Shown here: piece by piece, positions 33,014 to 42,026 of the stretch
How positions within the stretch are numbered: position 1 is the stretch's first letter
Layout: each line of letters opens with the position of its first letter
From: an uncultured Spirochaetia bacterium
GTDB taxonomy: Bacteria > Spirochaetota > Spirochaetia > CAKZLE01
Reading direction: 5' to 3'
Length of the DNA: 64,000 nucleotides
Assembly (NCBI GenBank): GCA_937125225.1
Contig: CAKZLE010000035.1
Coordinates: 1 to 64,000, forward strand
Notes under the pieces: model-generated
The model's input: only the letters and a program-made list of their open reading frames with translations
The model's database searches: none
Told to the model about the DNA's origin: nothing
Program-made: the position numbers and the translations under genes

Positions 33014-34076
33014 AACGTAAGATGATATCCTTCAAAGTCTGTTCATCAGTAATCTGGTAGAGTTCTGTATAGAATGTTTTGATCTTCTCGGTAAAATCAG
33101 AAGAAGACCCGGTTAGATCTTGTGATAACCACTGTAGTCCTAGAATCCATCGGGTATCAGGTTGTGCCCAATTATGGAAATCTGCTGGAAATGCTTTTAT
33201 CTGTGAGTTCTTCGCAGCCTTAAGATTCTGCCATGCATCTGATCTTTCGATTTCATCTATGAACTGTGATACTGGGACCTTGTAGCTTACAAGATAGATT
33301 CTTTCAGGATCCCAAGAAGCAATCTGTTCAAAATTAATCTTCTTCCATCCTGAACCCATATTCGCCTCTTTCCAGATTGCCTGTGCCCCTGCAGTCTCAG
33401 TGATATAGGTCTGAATCCATGATGCAGGAGCACTCTGAAATGCAGTTACACCATCTTTTGCAGAACAGTACAGAAGAAGTGTACTATCTTCAGTTTCAAT
33501 TGATTTTGCGTTTCTCTCAACTTCTAAGAGCGCCTGTGCATAGAATTGTTCAATGTCTTTGGCTCTCTGTTCTTCTCCTAGAAGGATAGATAATTGATTG
33601 ATCTCATCAGTGAAGGTCTCAGGATTCTCCAGGTTCATCGTGAAGACTGGTATTCCTAAAAGTTCCAACTGTGTTCCTAGTGATTCATAGTTTCTTGATT
33701 TTATGAGAACTAGGTCAGGATTCTCAGAGGCTAGCTCTTCAGCACTGACTGAATGGGCATAGCGGTCAGTAGTAAGAAATTCTGGAGCAATATAGGAGTA
33801 AAAATCGCCCATTCCTTGATTTGTCAATCCAAGACCCACTACATGGTTACGAGCTTCTGGAAATAGATACAAAGCATCTGAAACAATTAATGTAGACTTT
33901 CCTGCAGCGATAATACGTTTTGGATAGGCATTCATCACAATCGTATGTCCCAAGGCATCGGTGGCTTGAATTGTCTTCGCTGATTCCATTTGGAGTTCAT
34001 TAGTACCCTGTGCGGTCAAAGAGACGGGAATTAGGATCAGTATCAGTAGTAATCCAATAAATGTATATTTGTTCAT
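32997..34076 (-). CDS. ABC transporter substrate-binding protein (iron/molybdate type)
   Basis: The 359-residue periplasmic binding protein has a signal sequence (MNKYTFIGLLLILILIPVSLTAQG) and the class III binding fold, with ATDALGHTIVMNAYPKRIIAAG at the start of the mature part and NPDLVLIKSRNYESLG in lobe one. No lipobox Cys is present at the cleavage site. The late segment DFHNWAQPDTRWILGLQWLS resembles oxyanion/metal binding relatives such as MolA more than typical siderophore receptors, by eye only. It follows the selenium cassette after a 63-bp gap that contains an AT-rich stretch with TATAAT on the minus strand but no convincing -35. Confidence 0.85.
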   Translation of the reverse strand: MNKYTFIGLLLILILIPVSLTAQGTNELQMESAKTIQATDALGHTIVMNAYPKRIIAAGKSTLIVSDALYLFPEARNHVVGLGLTNQGMGDFYSYIAPEFLTTDRYAHSVSAEELASENPDLVLIKSRNYESLGTQLELLGIPVFTMNLENPETFTDEINQLSILLGEEQRAKDIEQFYAQALLEVERNAKSIETEDSTLLLYCSAKDGVTAFQSAPASWIQTYITETAGAQAIWKEANMGSGWKKINFEQIASWDPERIYLVSYKVPVSQFIDEIERSDAWQNLKAAKNSQIKAFPADFHNWAQPDTRWILGLQWLSQDLTGSSSDFTEKIKTFYTELYQITDEQTLKDIILRYEKSL

Positions 34077-34139
34077 GGTTTCCTCGTGAATTAAAAAAGT
34101 TTATGTGATATTACCATTATATTAATAAAAAAACAATGG

Positions 34140-34721
34140 CTATGAGATATTAAGAACTTCACCATTCATCAATCTTTCTGTGATTGAATACATATTACTT
34201 ATGATACCTACCTTTAGATTCTCTTTCTCTCTGTAGAAGTCAAGACAGGTTCCACAGACCTGTATCTCAACACCGTTGCTCTCTAGTCTTAACAGGTCTT
34301 CCAAAGTATCGGATCCTTCTAAGGTGAGATAGATCGAGGAGTTCATGAAAATTAGAGAGGCTGGGGGACTTTCGAGCTCTGTTAGGGTATAGATGAATCC
34401 TTTCATGAGCATGGTGCCTAGTGCCGCATCACCTTCACCTAAATATCTTGAGGTGAAAAGAACTATTTTTTCATTCTTTTTTTCTTCATCTATAATCACA
34501 AGTTCTCTATCGCCGACTAATAGTAAAAAACCATACTCAGTCTCATCTACTTCTACATCAGTATAACCATAACGAGTGAGCATACGCAGGACATTTTCCT
34601 TTGCTGCAATATTATCAACAAGAATCTCTAATAAAGTAAAGTCCCCCTCATCAATGGCCTGTTTTGTCAAAACTACCGGTTTTGGACAGGGAAGCATTCT
34701 GGCATCAATCGATTTTTTCAT
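34140..34721 (-). CDS. yedF: YedF-type selenium metabolism protein
   Basis: The 193-residue protein has an N-terminal SirA/TusA-like domain (KSIDARMLPCPKPVVLTKQ with the conserved CPxP Cys) and a C-terminal DsrE-like domain with VQVCGTCLDFY-type cysteines (IQVCGTCLDFYREKE). This is the layout of the selenium-associated YedF family, thought to carry or transfer persulfide/perselenide groups. The gene overlaps the DUF3343 gene by 17 bases and is the last of the selenium cassette. Confidence 0.9.
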   Translation of the reverse strand: MKKSIDARMLPCPKPVVLTKQAIDEGDFTLLEILVDNIAAKENVLRMLTRYGYTDVEVDETEYGFLLLVGDRELVIIDEEKKNEKIVLFTSRYLGEGDAALGTMLMKGFIYTLTELESPPASLIFMNSSIYLTLEGSDTLEDLLRLESNGVEIQVCGTCLDFYREKENLKVGIISNMYSITERLMNGEVLNIS

Positions 34722-34944
34722 ATTTAATCCTTTTTTCGTTCTTTAGCATCCTGTAGATACTATCGAGACCTGCGACCCCAGGTAATTTTATAGAACAGAG
34801 TAGGGAGAAGCCACACTCTGAACTTATATCTGTAGGTGTTGGTATCATTCTGAATTCAATGGTTCCTTTTTTTTTAAGGATAGACTCCTGTTTCATAATG
34901 AAATGTGTAGAATAGAAGGTATGCAGGAAATGATAATCAGACAA
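34705..34944 (-). CDS. DUF3343 putative Se/S carrier-like protein
   Basis: The 79-residue protein is a DUF3343 member, recognised from HFLHTFYSTHFIMKQESILKK, the conserved MIPTPTDISSECGFSL and a short C-terminal tail. The conserved Cys after SSE is a plausible carrier site. Families of this kind co-occur with SelD and YedF. It overlaps selD by eight bases and yedF by 17, which points to strict co-expression. Confidence 0.85.
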   Translation of the reverse strand: MSDYHFLHTFYSTHFIMKQESILKKKGTIEFRMIPTPTDISSECGFSLLCSIKLPGVAGLDSIYRMLKNEKRIKYEKID

Positions 34945-35971
34945 TGATGATCTCCTCTTTACCAGGCTTGACCTCGCCGATCCTAACTACATTAATTTCT
35001 GATTCTTTCATCTGTCTTTCAAGTTCACTACATGACTCTTTGGGAATTGAGAATAGAAGTCCACCGGAGGTCTGGGGATCAAATAGTAGATCGATTATAT
35101 CTGGGTCGATAGAGTCATGATCCTTGATGAGACTTTTTCGAAATTCCTTGTTTCTATAGGTACCCTCAGGAATGAGACCCATACGAAGATATTCTTTCAC
35201 ATCTGGAAGTACCGGTATAGAGGAATGATCTATCTCAATGGTATAGCCATTACCGCTCAGCATCTCACAGGTATGACCTAGAAGTCCAAAACCAGTTACA
35301 TCTGTACAAGCAGTAATCGGTAGATTCCTAAGGATTTCAGAAGTCTTTCTATTCAACGTAGACATAGTCTTTGTCGCAGCATCAAGAGCTTTCTGAGAGA
35401 CCATCCCACCCCGAAGAGCCGTATTTATAATACCAGTACCTAGGGGCTTCGAGAGGTAGAGTTGATTTCCAGCTTCGATCCTGTTATTGAAAAGGATCGA
35501 ATCCATATCTAGAAGACCAGTGATAGAATAACCGAATTTTGGTTCTGGATCATCAATACTATGTCCTCCGACTAATGGTGTATCGGCCTCTCCGAGTGCT
35601 TCGAGACCTCCTTCAGTCATAGCTCTCAGATATGAGATATCTAATGTATCTTTCGGGAAACAGACAACAGATACTGCAGATATCGGCGTACCTCCCATAG
35701 CATAGATATCACTAAGTGCATTAGCAGCAGCAATCCTACCGAACAGGTATGGGTCATCTACAATAGGAGGAAAGAAATCAATAGTCTGTATGAGAGCCTG
35801 CTTATCATTGATTCTTACGATACCACAATCTTCACTCGTTCGGTAATCAGCTATGAGGTCCGGGTAATCCTTTTGTGAAAGACCACAAAGGGCTTTATCA
35901 AGTAGTCCAGGTCCCAACTTTGCTCCGCAACCTGAAAATCTGGTATATTCGGTAAGTTTAACAGTTTTCAT
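34937..35971 (-). CDS. selD: selenide, water dikinase
   Basis: The 344-residue SelD makes selenophosphate from selenide and ATP. The N-terminal catalytic loop is [13 protein letters not shown]: the first Cys (Cys17 in E. coli numbering) and Lys are kept, while the second Cys is Ala. It is the Cys form; no in-frame TGA is used here. [19 protein letters not shown] and [14 protein letters not shown] are further motifs. No selA, selB or selC is in the window, so the selenophosphate could be meant chiefly for the labile selenium cofactor of molybdenum hydroxylases. It overlaps both neighbours. Confidence 0.95.
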   Translation of the reverse strand: MKTVKLTEYTRFSGCGAKLGPGLLDKALCGLSQKDYPDLIADYRTSEDCGIVRINDKQALIQTIDFFPPIVDDPYLFGRIAAANALSDIYAMGGTPISAVSVVCFPKDTLDISYLRAMTEGGLEALGEADTPLVGGHSIDDPEPKFGYSITGLLDMDSILFNNRIEAGNQLYLSKPLGTGIINTALRGGMVSQKALDAATKTMSTLNRKTSEILRNLPITACTDVTGFGLLGHTCEMLSGNGYTIEIDHSSIPVLPDVKEYLRMGLIPEGTYRNKEFRKSLIKDHDSIDPDIIDLLFDPQTSGGLLFSIPKESCSELERQMKESEINVVRIGEVKPGKEEIIIV

Positions 35972-37103
35972 TGATGAATTCCTTTATTTGAAATATGAAT
36001 GCGTCTATCTCATCTTTTGTGGTAAAGAGCCCTGGGGAGACTCTCAGAGTCCCTCCCTCTTCAAGTGTCCCTAGATGCTCATGCGCCCAAGGTGAACAAT
36101 GCATACCTGAACGTATTGCGAATCCTCTTGAATTGAGGAATTCTGTAATATCTGAAGTTTGATTTCTTTTGATGGTAAAGGATACTACAGAGCCCCGATT
36201 ATGTGGTGGTGAGAACAGATTTATCTCTGATATTGATTTCAAGGCACTATAAAGATGATCTGAGTTCTCTCTTTTGATCGAATATCGGTCTGATCGGTTT
36301 AATAGATATTCTAGTGCAGCCTTCAAGCCTGCGATACCATGAAGGTTCAAGGTCCCACTCTCATATTGGTCAGGAAGAAATTCTGGTTGTGTATCAGAAT
36401 CAGATTTGCTTCCGGTACCCCCATAAATCAATGGACGAGGGTTTACCTGATCTCCAATTATCATGATTCCAACTCCAGTAGGTCCTAAGAGACCTTTATG
36501 AGCAGAACAACAGAAGATCCCATAATGCATTGCAGAAAGATCTATTGAAGTATCTCCAGTAATCTGAGCACCGTCAATGATATACGGTATTCTATGGTCT
36601 TCCAGGATAGGGAGAATATCATTGATTGGATTGATTGCCCCAGTCACATTTGATTCACCTGTAAAAATGAACAGATCAAAATGATTACTCTCAATACGGT
36701 TAGTCAAAGCCTTCAGAAGTATTGTCCCATAACTATCACAGGAGACAAGATCAATCTTGATTCCCTTTTCATGCTGCAGAACACGTAGTGGCCTTGATAC
36801 TGAATTATGCTCCATGGGAGTGGTGAGTACACGCATTTCTTCAGTAAGAAGTCCATTTATCGCAATATTCAAGGCCTCTGTTGAACCACTAGTGAATATT
36901 ATCCTATCACTAGAATGAAATGAGAAATAGGAAGCTATTTGCTCTCTGACTTCGAAAAGGAGTCTGCTAGCATCTATACTAGATCTATGGGAAGATCTGT
37001 TAGCATTACCCATTTCCTGAGAGAGGGCAACAAAGACAGCTTGAGCGACTCCAGGTGCCTTCGGATATGAAGTTGCTCCATTATTCAGATAGATGTTGCC
37101 CAT
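35958..37103 (-). CDS. cysteine desulfurase-like aminotransferase (EF2568 type)
   Basis: The 381-residue class V PLP enzyme is of the cysteine desulfurase / selenocysteine lyase kind. PLP Lys is expected in [13 protein letters not shown] and the mobile catalytic Cys in [17 protein letters not shown]. The start, [17 protein letters not shown], is typical of the branch found in selenium-dependent molybdenum hydroxylase clusters (the Enterococcus EF2568 type). It should provide sulfur or selenium for the cofactor or for SelD, whose gene overlaps its end by 14 bases. Confidence 0.9.
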   Translation of the reverse strand: MGNIYLNNGATSYPKAPGVAQAVFVALSQEMGNANRSSHRSSIDASRLLFEVREQIASYFSFHSSDRIIFTSGSTEALNIAINGLLTEEMRVLTTPMEHNSVSRPLRVLQHEKGIKIDLVSCDSYGTILLKALTNRIESNHFDLFIFTGESNVTGAINPINDILPILEDHRIPYIIDGAQITGDTSIDLSAMHYGIFCCSAHKGLLGPTGVGIMIIGDQVNPRPLIYGGTGSKSDSDTQPEFLPDQYESGTLNLHGIAGLKAALEYLLNRSDRYSIKRENSDHLYSALKSISEINLFSPPHNRGSVVSFTIKRNQTSDITEFLNSRGFAIRSGMHCSPWAHEHLGTLEEGGTLRVSPGLFTTKDEIDAFIFQIKEFINENC

Positions 37104-37109
37104 AGTTAA

Positions 37110-38696
37110 TTAGTTTCTCCCCGATTTCCAGGATAGGATGGCTTCGATGACTCCTCCGGCTACTGCTCTCGCTTTATCAGATACTCGATAACAGTATTCA
37201 GGGTCATTTCTTGGATCAATATCTCCGATCTTAAACCCCTTGGTCACCGACATGTCAGTTGAAAGAAGTCCCCTGATTACTCCTGTGATTGTAGCTGGTA
37301 CTTCAGTCGTATCGATCAGGGCAATAGTCTCTCCTTTCTTGATGGAGTCCCCGATCTCATGTTCTGTAAAAAATCTTCCTTCACAGGGAGCTCGAAGAAC
37401 TCTTTGTGAAGTAACACCCGCTATCGTACCAGGGATCCCCGTATCTGCAGCAGCAGGTCCCTCCCAGATTACCCTTCCTAAATCATGACCTCTGTTGGTT
37501 TCGATTACCGCATCAACATCACTTTTTGCGGTAAAACCAGGCCCGAGTCCTATGACTAAAGGAGCCATATCCATTGTAGTACCCAGATTTCGTTTTGCAA
37601 GGATTGCATCTATCACGATGGTCGGCTTCATAGCCTTAAGAGCCTTTCCTGAAGGATCAGCCATGATTGGTATGATACCATCATCCATAAGGCTTTTAGC
37701 CTCACTGTATGAGGTTGTGGCAACCGCTTTGATTCCTTCAACCATTGTCTCTCCGTCGAAGATAGCCTGTGCGAAGGATACAGTTCTCCTAATGACGGTA
37801 GGATTATCTGCCTCTAGGGCCATAACCCTGAAACCACATCGTAGTAGACGAGTTATGGTGCCGGTAGCAATATCACCTGCACCACGAACGATGACAAGAT
37901 TCTCTGCTTTGGAAGAGAGCGGTAGGGCGCTTGTCTTTGAACAGACATGCATGATCTCTGAGACGACACTCACTGCAATCTGCTGAGGGGTCTCGGCCCC
38001 AATATCAAGACCTATAGGTGCTCTCAATCGTTTTATCCAAGCTTCAGAAACTCCTTCAGTCCTTAATTGTTCCTTTAGATGAGCGACCTTCTTTCTTGAT
38101 CCGAGCATACCTAGATAGGCAAGATCGACCTCTTTGAGATGACTCAAAGGGTCAAAATCATGATTATGAGTAGCAATCACCACTGCGGTATTTGGGTTGA
38201 GGCTGAGTTCTTTCATGATCTGTGTTATCGTGGGTGCGACAACAATGCTTTTTGCCATGGGGAAACGTTGCTTATCAGCGAATTCCGGTCGTGTCTCGGC
38301 TATGATGACAGCCATTCCGACTGAGTGTGCGAGCCGGGCAATCTCTAAATTGACATGTCCACCACCAAATAGGATGAGATGAGTGGGGGCTGCGATAACT
38401 TCTATATAGATATCTAGGTCACCACCGCAGAGCATATCGATACTGTTAACCGAGCCATCGGTATTCAATCGATAAGTTACCATCCCAGATTCATCAAGTA
38501 TGATCCTTTTCTTTGCCTCTTCTATAACATAGGCTTCTGCAATACCACCACCTATAGTCCCAAAGATCTCGCCTGATCCTGTTATGATCATACGAGCCTT
38601 ACTTCTAGGAGTAGAACCGGTAGCAGCGATGATTGTTGCAAGGGCGAATGCTTCAGATTTTATCTCTAGTTCAGCCGCTTTTTGAAATATATTCAT
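37110..38696 (-). CDS. yqeB: XdhC/CoxI-YqeB fusion, molybdenum hydroxylase maturation protein
   Basis: The 528-residue protein joins two maturation factors. The N-terminal part (about 1-262) is XdhC/CoxI-like, with TIIAATGSTPRSKARMI, GTIGGGIAEA, MLCGGDLDIYIEV and the Rossmann motif LILFGGGHVNLEIARLA, then LGMLGSRKKV and APIGLDIGAETPQQIAVSV. The C-terminal part (about 268-528) is YqeB-like, beginning LVIVRGAGDIATGTITRLL and containing GLGPGFTAKSDVDAVIETNRGH and the biotinyl-like RAPCEGRF segment. XdhC proteins guard and sulfurate the cofactor before insertion; YqeB is specific to selenium-dependent enzymes. In E. coli and many others these parts are separate genes. Gaps to both neighbours are under 16 bases. 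Confidence 0.9.
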   Translation of the reverse strand: MNIFQKAAELEIKSEAFALATIIAATGSTPRSKARMIITGSGEIFGTIGGGIAEAYVIEEAKKRIILDESGMVTYRLNTDGSVNSIDMLCGGDLDIYIEVIAAPTHLILFGGGHVNLEIARLAHSVGMAVIIAETRPEFADKQRFPMAKSIVVAPTITQIMKELSLNPNTAVVIATHNHDFDPLSHLKEVDLAYLGMLGSRKKVAHLKEQLRTEGVSEAWIKRLRAPIGLDIGAETPQQIAVSVVSEIMHVCSKTSALPLSSKAENLVIVRGAGDIATGTITRLLRCGFRVMALEADNPTVIRRTVSFAQAIFDGETMVEGIKAVATTSYSEAKSLMDDGIIPIMADPSGKALKAMKPTIVIDAILAKRNLGTTMDMAPLVIGLGPGFTAKSDVDAVIETNRGHDLGRVIWEGPAAADTGIPGTIAGVTSQRVLRAPCEGRFFTEHEIGDSIKKGETIALIDTTEVPATITGVIRGLLSTDMSVTKGFKIGDIDPRNDPEYCYRVSDKARAVAGGVIEAILSWKSGRN

Positions 38697-38711
38697 GACT
38701 TTCTCCTCAAT

Positions 38712-39521
38712 TTATAAACTCAAAGAATGGTACAGACAGAAATGTGGTTCTAGACTTGTCATGAGGATACCATCAATAGGTAACTGTTCAAGTATTAAGC
38801 TTTCCTTGATCATTTTTAGGGTCTTGCTTTTTATGGTATCTGCCTTATTCAAAACGAGTATTTTCAATGCATGTTCAGGAACCTGTTTAAATAATCCCTG
38901 AGGGTGTTCTATGAGATCAATATACGTTTTAACGTCTAAAGGTCTATCATCTATATCTGTAATTTTATTTGCATAGGCTATTCTCTGTATCACCTCTTCA
39001 GTCTTATGTTTACCAAAAGAATCTAACCCAATGACACCAAGAACTATATCCGTTGTGCTTGGATGCAGAGGCTCCCTTCCATTTGGAGCTTTTATTGATT
39101 TTCCTCTTGCACCATCTGACTCTGTAATGATCAGTGATATTTTTTTTCTATGTTTAAGATCATCGAGTATCTCAGGAGGGAGTCCCTGTACCTTATTGGT
39201 TTGAGGGTAGTATTTAGAAAAGAAGAATAGAGTTCTTGCAGAAAGACCATATGCTGTTTCATAAGTGATTATCTCATCATATAGCCCGTCATCTTCAGGG
39301 TAGAACATCTGTGTTGTTGTTGTCCCAATACAGATACCCGTGTCGCCCCTAGATTTCCATTCAGAGACTAATTGATGGAGAATTGAGGTCTTACCTCCTG
39401 CACCTGCTATTGATATGGTCATAGTAGGTAGGAAAGGGTGTGAGGTCTTGTTTTGATAAATCGTTTCTATAAGTGAAATCAAACAACAATCCATTATATT
39501 TCTTAATATATATTGGTTCAT
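38712..39521 (-). CDS. yqeC: YqeC, selenium-dependent hydroxylase accessory protein
   Basis: The 269-residue protein is YqeC-like: a P-loop-like SIAGAGGKTSILHQL after about 32 residues, ITESDGARGKSIKAP, and VLGVIGLDSFGK, all typical of the family. Its biochemical role is unknown, but it is restricted to genomes with selenium-dependent molybdenum hydroxylases. It is the first gene of the minus-strand selenium cassette. The start is uncertain: no good ribosome site precedes 39521, and an ATG nine codons on is the alternative. The 39522-39599 gap toward proA shows no convincing promoter. Confidence 0.88.
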   Translation of the reverse strand: MNQYILRNIMDCCLISLIETIYQNKTSHPFLPTMTISIAGAGGKTSILHQLVSEWKSRGDTGICIGTTTTQMFYPEDDGLYDEIITYETAYGLSARTLFFFSKYYPQTNKVQGLPPEILDDLKHRKKISLIITESDGARGKSIKAPNGREPLHPSTTDIVLGVIGLDSFGKHKTEEVIQRIAYANKITDIDDRPLDVKTYIDLIEHPQGLFKQVPEHALKILVLNKADTIKSKTLKMIKESLILEQLPIDGILMTSLEPHFCLYHSLSL

Positions 39522-39599
39522 AAAAAATGGGAAGTAGTCAGTTGCATAATAGCTAGATTCAAAGTAATCTTATGATACTTGTAAAGTAGGATGGTAAGG

Positions 39600-40895
39600 A
39601 TGAATCGATTGCATGATGAGATTTATGAACTGAATCAATCTCAAAAAAAATTATCTCTTGTTGATACGGAAACTCGGAACTCACTATTACTCAAGCTTAG
39701 TGCTTCATTGGTAGAGAAAAAGGAGGAGATATTCCGTGCTAATAGAGAAGATATCAGAGCTGCTGAATCTGCTAATTTAGCCCTACCGCTCCTTAAACGT
39801 CTTAAATTCGATGAACAGAAGTTGTCTTCTGCTTGTGAGGGATTGAGACAAATAGCATCCCTTAAAGATCCTATCCATGCAGTGATATCACAGAAAGAAC
39901 TTGATGATCGATTGATCCTGACTCAAGAAAGTTGCCCCATCGGTGTCATCGGTATGATTTTCGAATCACGACCTGATGCCCTTATACAGATAGCTGCACT
40001 ATGCCTGAAAAGCTGTAATGGGATCGTTTTGAAGGGTGGTTCTGAAGCCCTCAGAACAAATATGGTCCTTACAGATATCATTAAAGATGTGAGTAGGTCC
40101 GTACTTCCCGAAGAGATCTCTGATCGGTGGATCACTCTTCTTGAGAGCCGAGAAGCGGTAACAGAGATGCTGGAACTTAATAAACTCATTGATTTGATCA
40201 TACCAAGAGGTTCAAACTCTTTCGTACAATACATCATGAATAATACAACGATTCCGGTATTGGGACATGCAGACGGGATCTGCCATTGTTATATAGATGA
40301 ATATGCTTCGGTTGAGAAGGCCGTTAGGATCTCCATTGACTCCAAATGTCAATATGTTGCTGCTTGTAATGCTATTGAGACTATTCTCATCAATGAGAGA
40401 ATTGTAGAGAGAGTCCTCCCTGACCTTGCTAAGGTTCTGAGATCCGCAGGTGTTGAGATCAGAGGAGATAAGAGAGTTTCCTCTTTGATCGATTGTGTTG
40501 AGGCTGTCGAATCTGACTGGTCTGAAGAGTATCTTGATCTTATCATCTCAATAAAAGTGGTAGCAGATACAGGTAGTGCAATAGCACACATAAATACCTA
40601 TGGTTCATCCCATACAGATGTTATCGTCACAGAGAATAGGGAACAGGCTGAGTTTTTTCTAGAGGCTGTAGATTCTGCAGATGTATACTGGAACTGTAGT
40701 ACTCGATTTGCAGATGGCTTTCGATACGGACTTGGGGCAGAGGTTGGCATTTCGACACATAAGATCCATGCGAGAGGGCCGGTCGGCCTTGAGGGGCTCA
40801 TTAGTTACAAATGGAAGTTACGAGGTGATGGTCAGATAGTAGCTGATTACAGTGGAATAGAAGCGAAGAGTTTCACGCATAAGGACCTTCTTTAA
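39600..40895 (+). CDS. proA: gamma-glutamyl phosphate reductase (glutamate-5-semialdehyde dehydrogenase)
   Basis: The 431-residue ProA reduces glutamyl-5-phosphate to the semialdehyde for proline synthesis. Motifs include IGMIFESRPDALIQI, LKGGSEALRTN, the catalytic Cys in YVAACNAIETIL and the C-terminal RGPVGLEGLISYKW. An in-frame ATG nine bases earlier exists but the one at 39600 has GTAGGA at a proper distance. proB follows directly, and proC is encoded 6 kb away on the other strand, so the full pathway is present. Confidence 0.93.
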   Translation: MNRLHDEIYELNQSQKKLSLVDTETRNSLLLKLSASLVEKKEEIFRANREDIRAAESANLALPLLKRLKFDEQKLSSACEGLRQIASLKDPIHAVISQKELDDRLILTQESCPIGVIGMIFESRPDALIQIAALCLKSCNGIVLKGGSEALRTNMVLTDIIKDVSRSVLPEEISDRWITLLESREAVTEMLELNKLIDLIIPRGSNSFVQYIMNNTTIPVLGHADGICHCYIDEYASVEKAVRISIDSKCQYVAACNAIETILINERIVERVLPDLAKVLRSAGVEIRGDKRVSSLIDCVEAVESDWSEEYLDLIISIKVVADTGSAIAHINTYGSSHTDVIVTENREQAEFFLEAVDSADVYWNCSTRFADGFRYGLGAEVGISTHKIHARGPVGLEGLISYKWKLRGDGQIVADYSGIEAKSFTHKDLL

Positions 40896-40915
40896 TGGTG
40901 CTAGAGGATATTGGT

Positions 40916-42019
40916 ATGAAGAGGGACTTTTCAGACAGTAAAAGGGTAGTGATCAAAGTCGGTACGAACCTGCTGAGCACCAATGATGGTGTGGATATGC
41001 AGTTCATGGAAAAAATCGTCCATGAGATCCAGATGCTTCGAAACATGGGGTATAAACCGCTACTCGTCAGTTCAGGTGCTATTGGTATGGGTGCAAAAGA
41101 GCTTGGGATATCTCAACCAGCGAAGAACATCATAAAACGGCAGGCCTATGCCTCTATCGGACAGCCTCTTCTCATGCATAAATATCGACTACTCTTCTCC
41201 TCCTATGGTATCATTGTGTCACAGATACTCCTTACCCGTAATGTCTTGAATAACAGAAAGAGTTTTCTCAATCTGAAGAACTCTGTCGAGGACCTTCTTG
41301 CCATGGGAGTCGTTCCGATCTTCAATGAGAATGATTCGATTTCAACAGATGAGATTGGTACTGCTTTTGGGGATAATGACAGCTTGAGTGCACTTATCGC
41401 TAGTAAGATCGATGCGGACCTTTTAATCATCCTAACGGATATCGATGGACTATATACGGGGAATCCTAAGAAGGACCCAAAAGCTCAGTTGATGCATTAT
41501 ATCGAAAAAGTCGATGAACATATCATCTCCTGGGCTTCTGGCGCAGGTTCATCTTTTGCCACAGGAGGGATGAGGACAAAGCTGACCGCTGTTCAGATTG
41601 CCTCACAGGCCGGATGTGGCAGTGTGATAGCGAAAGGTACAGAACCGAATATTCTAAAGAGGATTCTTGAAGGTGAGGATATTGGGACCTATTTCCAATA
41701 CGCACAGAGGAAGTCCCAACGTGAACGATGGATTCTTCAATCTACCACGACAGGTCGGATCCTCGTAGATGATGGGGCCTTGGAAGCCTTAAAACGTCAT
41801 AAGAGTCTTCTCCCATCCGGTATTAAGGGGGTCGAAGGGGTCTTTGATAGGGATACGGTTGTCATGATAAATGATTGCGCTAAAGTTGTCCCATCTTTCA
41901 ATAGTAGTGAGATCGAGAATCTTATCGGAATGCATAGTAGTGACATTCGAGATAAGATAGGAAATGGTCGACGTGATGTGATTGCAAGACCAGAAGATAT
42001 TGTCTTCCTTGAAGATTGA
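40916..42019 (+). CDS. proB: glutamate 5-kinase
   Basis: The 367-residue ProB phosphorylates glutamate in the first step of proline synthesis. The kinase part starts VVIKVGTNLLS and includes LVSSGAIGMG, NENDSISTDE and GTGGM-like FATGGMRTKLTA; a C-terminal PUA domain (about 270-367) completes the usual length. The ATG at 40916 has AGAGG eight bases upstream and is preferred to the ATG at 40895 that overlaps the proA stop. Confidence 0.93.
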   Translation: MKRDFSDSKRVVIKVGTNLLSTNDGVDMQFMEKIVHEIQMLRNMGYKPLLVSSGAIGMGAKELGISQPAKNIIKRQAYASIGQPLLMHKYRLLFSSYGIIVSQILLTRNVLNNRKSFLNLKNSVEDLLAMGVVPIFNENDSISTDEIGTAFGDNDSLSALIASKIDADLLIILTDIDGLYTGNPKKDPKAQLMHYIEKVDEHIISWASGAGSSFATGGMRTKLTAVQIASQAGCGSVIAKGTEPNILKRILEGEDIGTYFQYAQRKSQRERWILQSTTTGRILVDDGALEALKRHKSLLPSGIKGVEGVFDRDTVVMINDCAKVVPSFNSSEIENLIGMHSSDIRDKIGNGRRDVIARPEDIVFLED

Positions 42020-42026
42020 GAGATCG

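Noticed and set aside
35930-35971. Possible selenocysteine codon in selD
   Set aside because: The active-site position codes for Cys in a normal frame; no TGA is used and no SECIS-like hairpin is needed.
37240-37986. Plus-strand ORFs opposite the XdhC-YqeB fusion
   Set aside because: Antisense shadows of conserved sequence with no ribosome sites.
39541-39546. Single GTTGCA half-site between yqeC and proA
   Set aside because: Only one unit is present, without the 10-bp-spaced partner, so it does not qualify as the shared operator.
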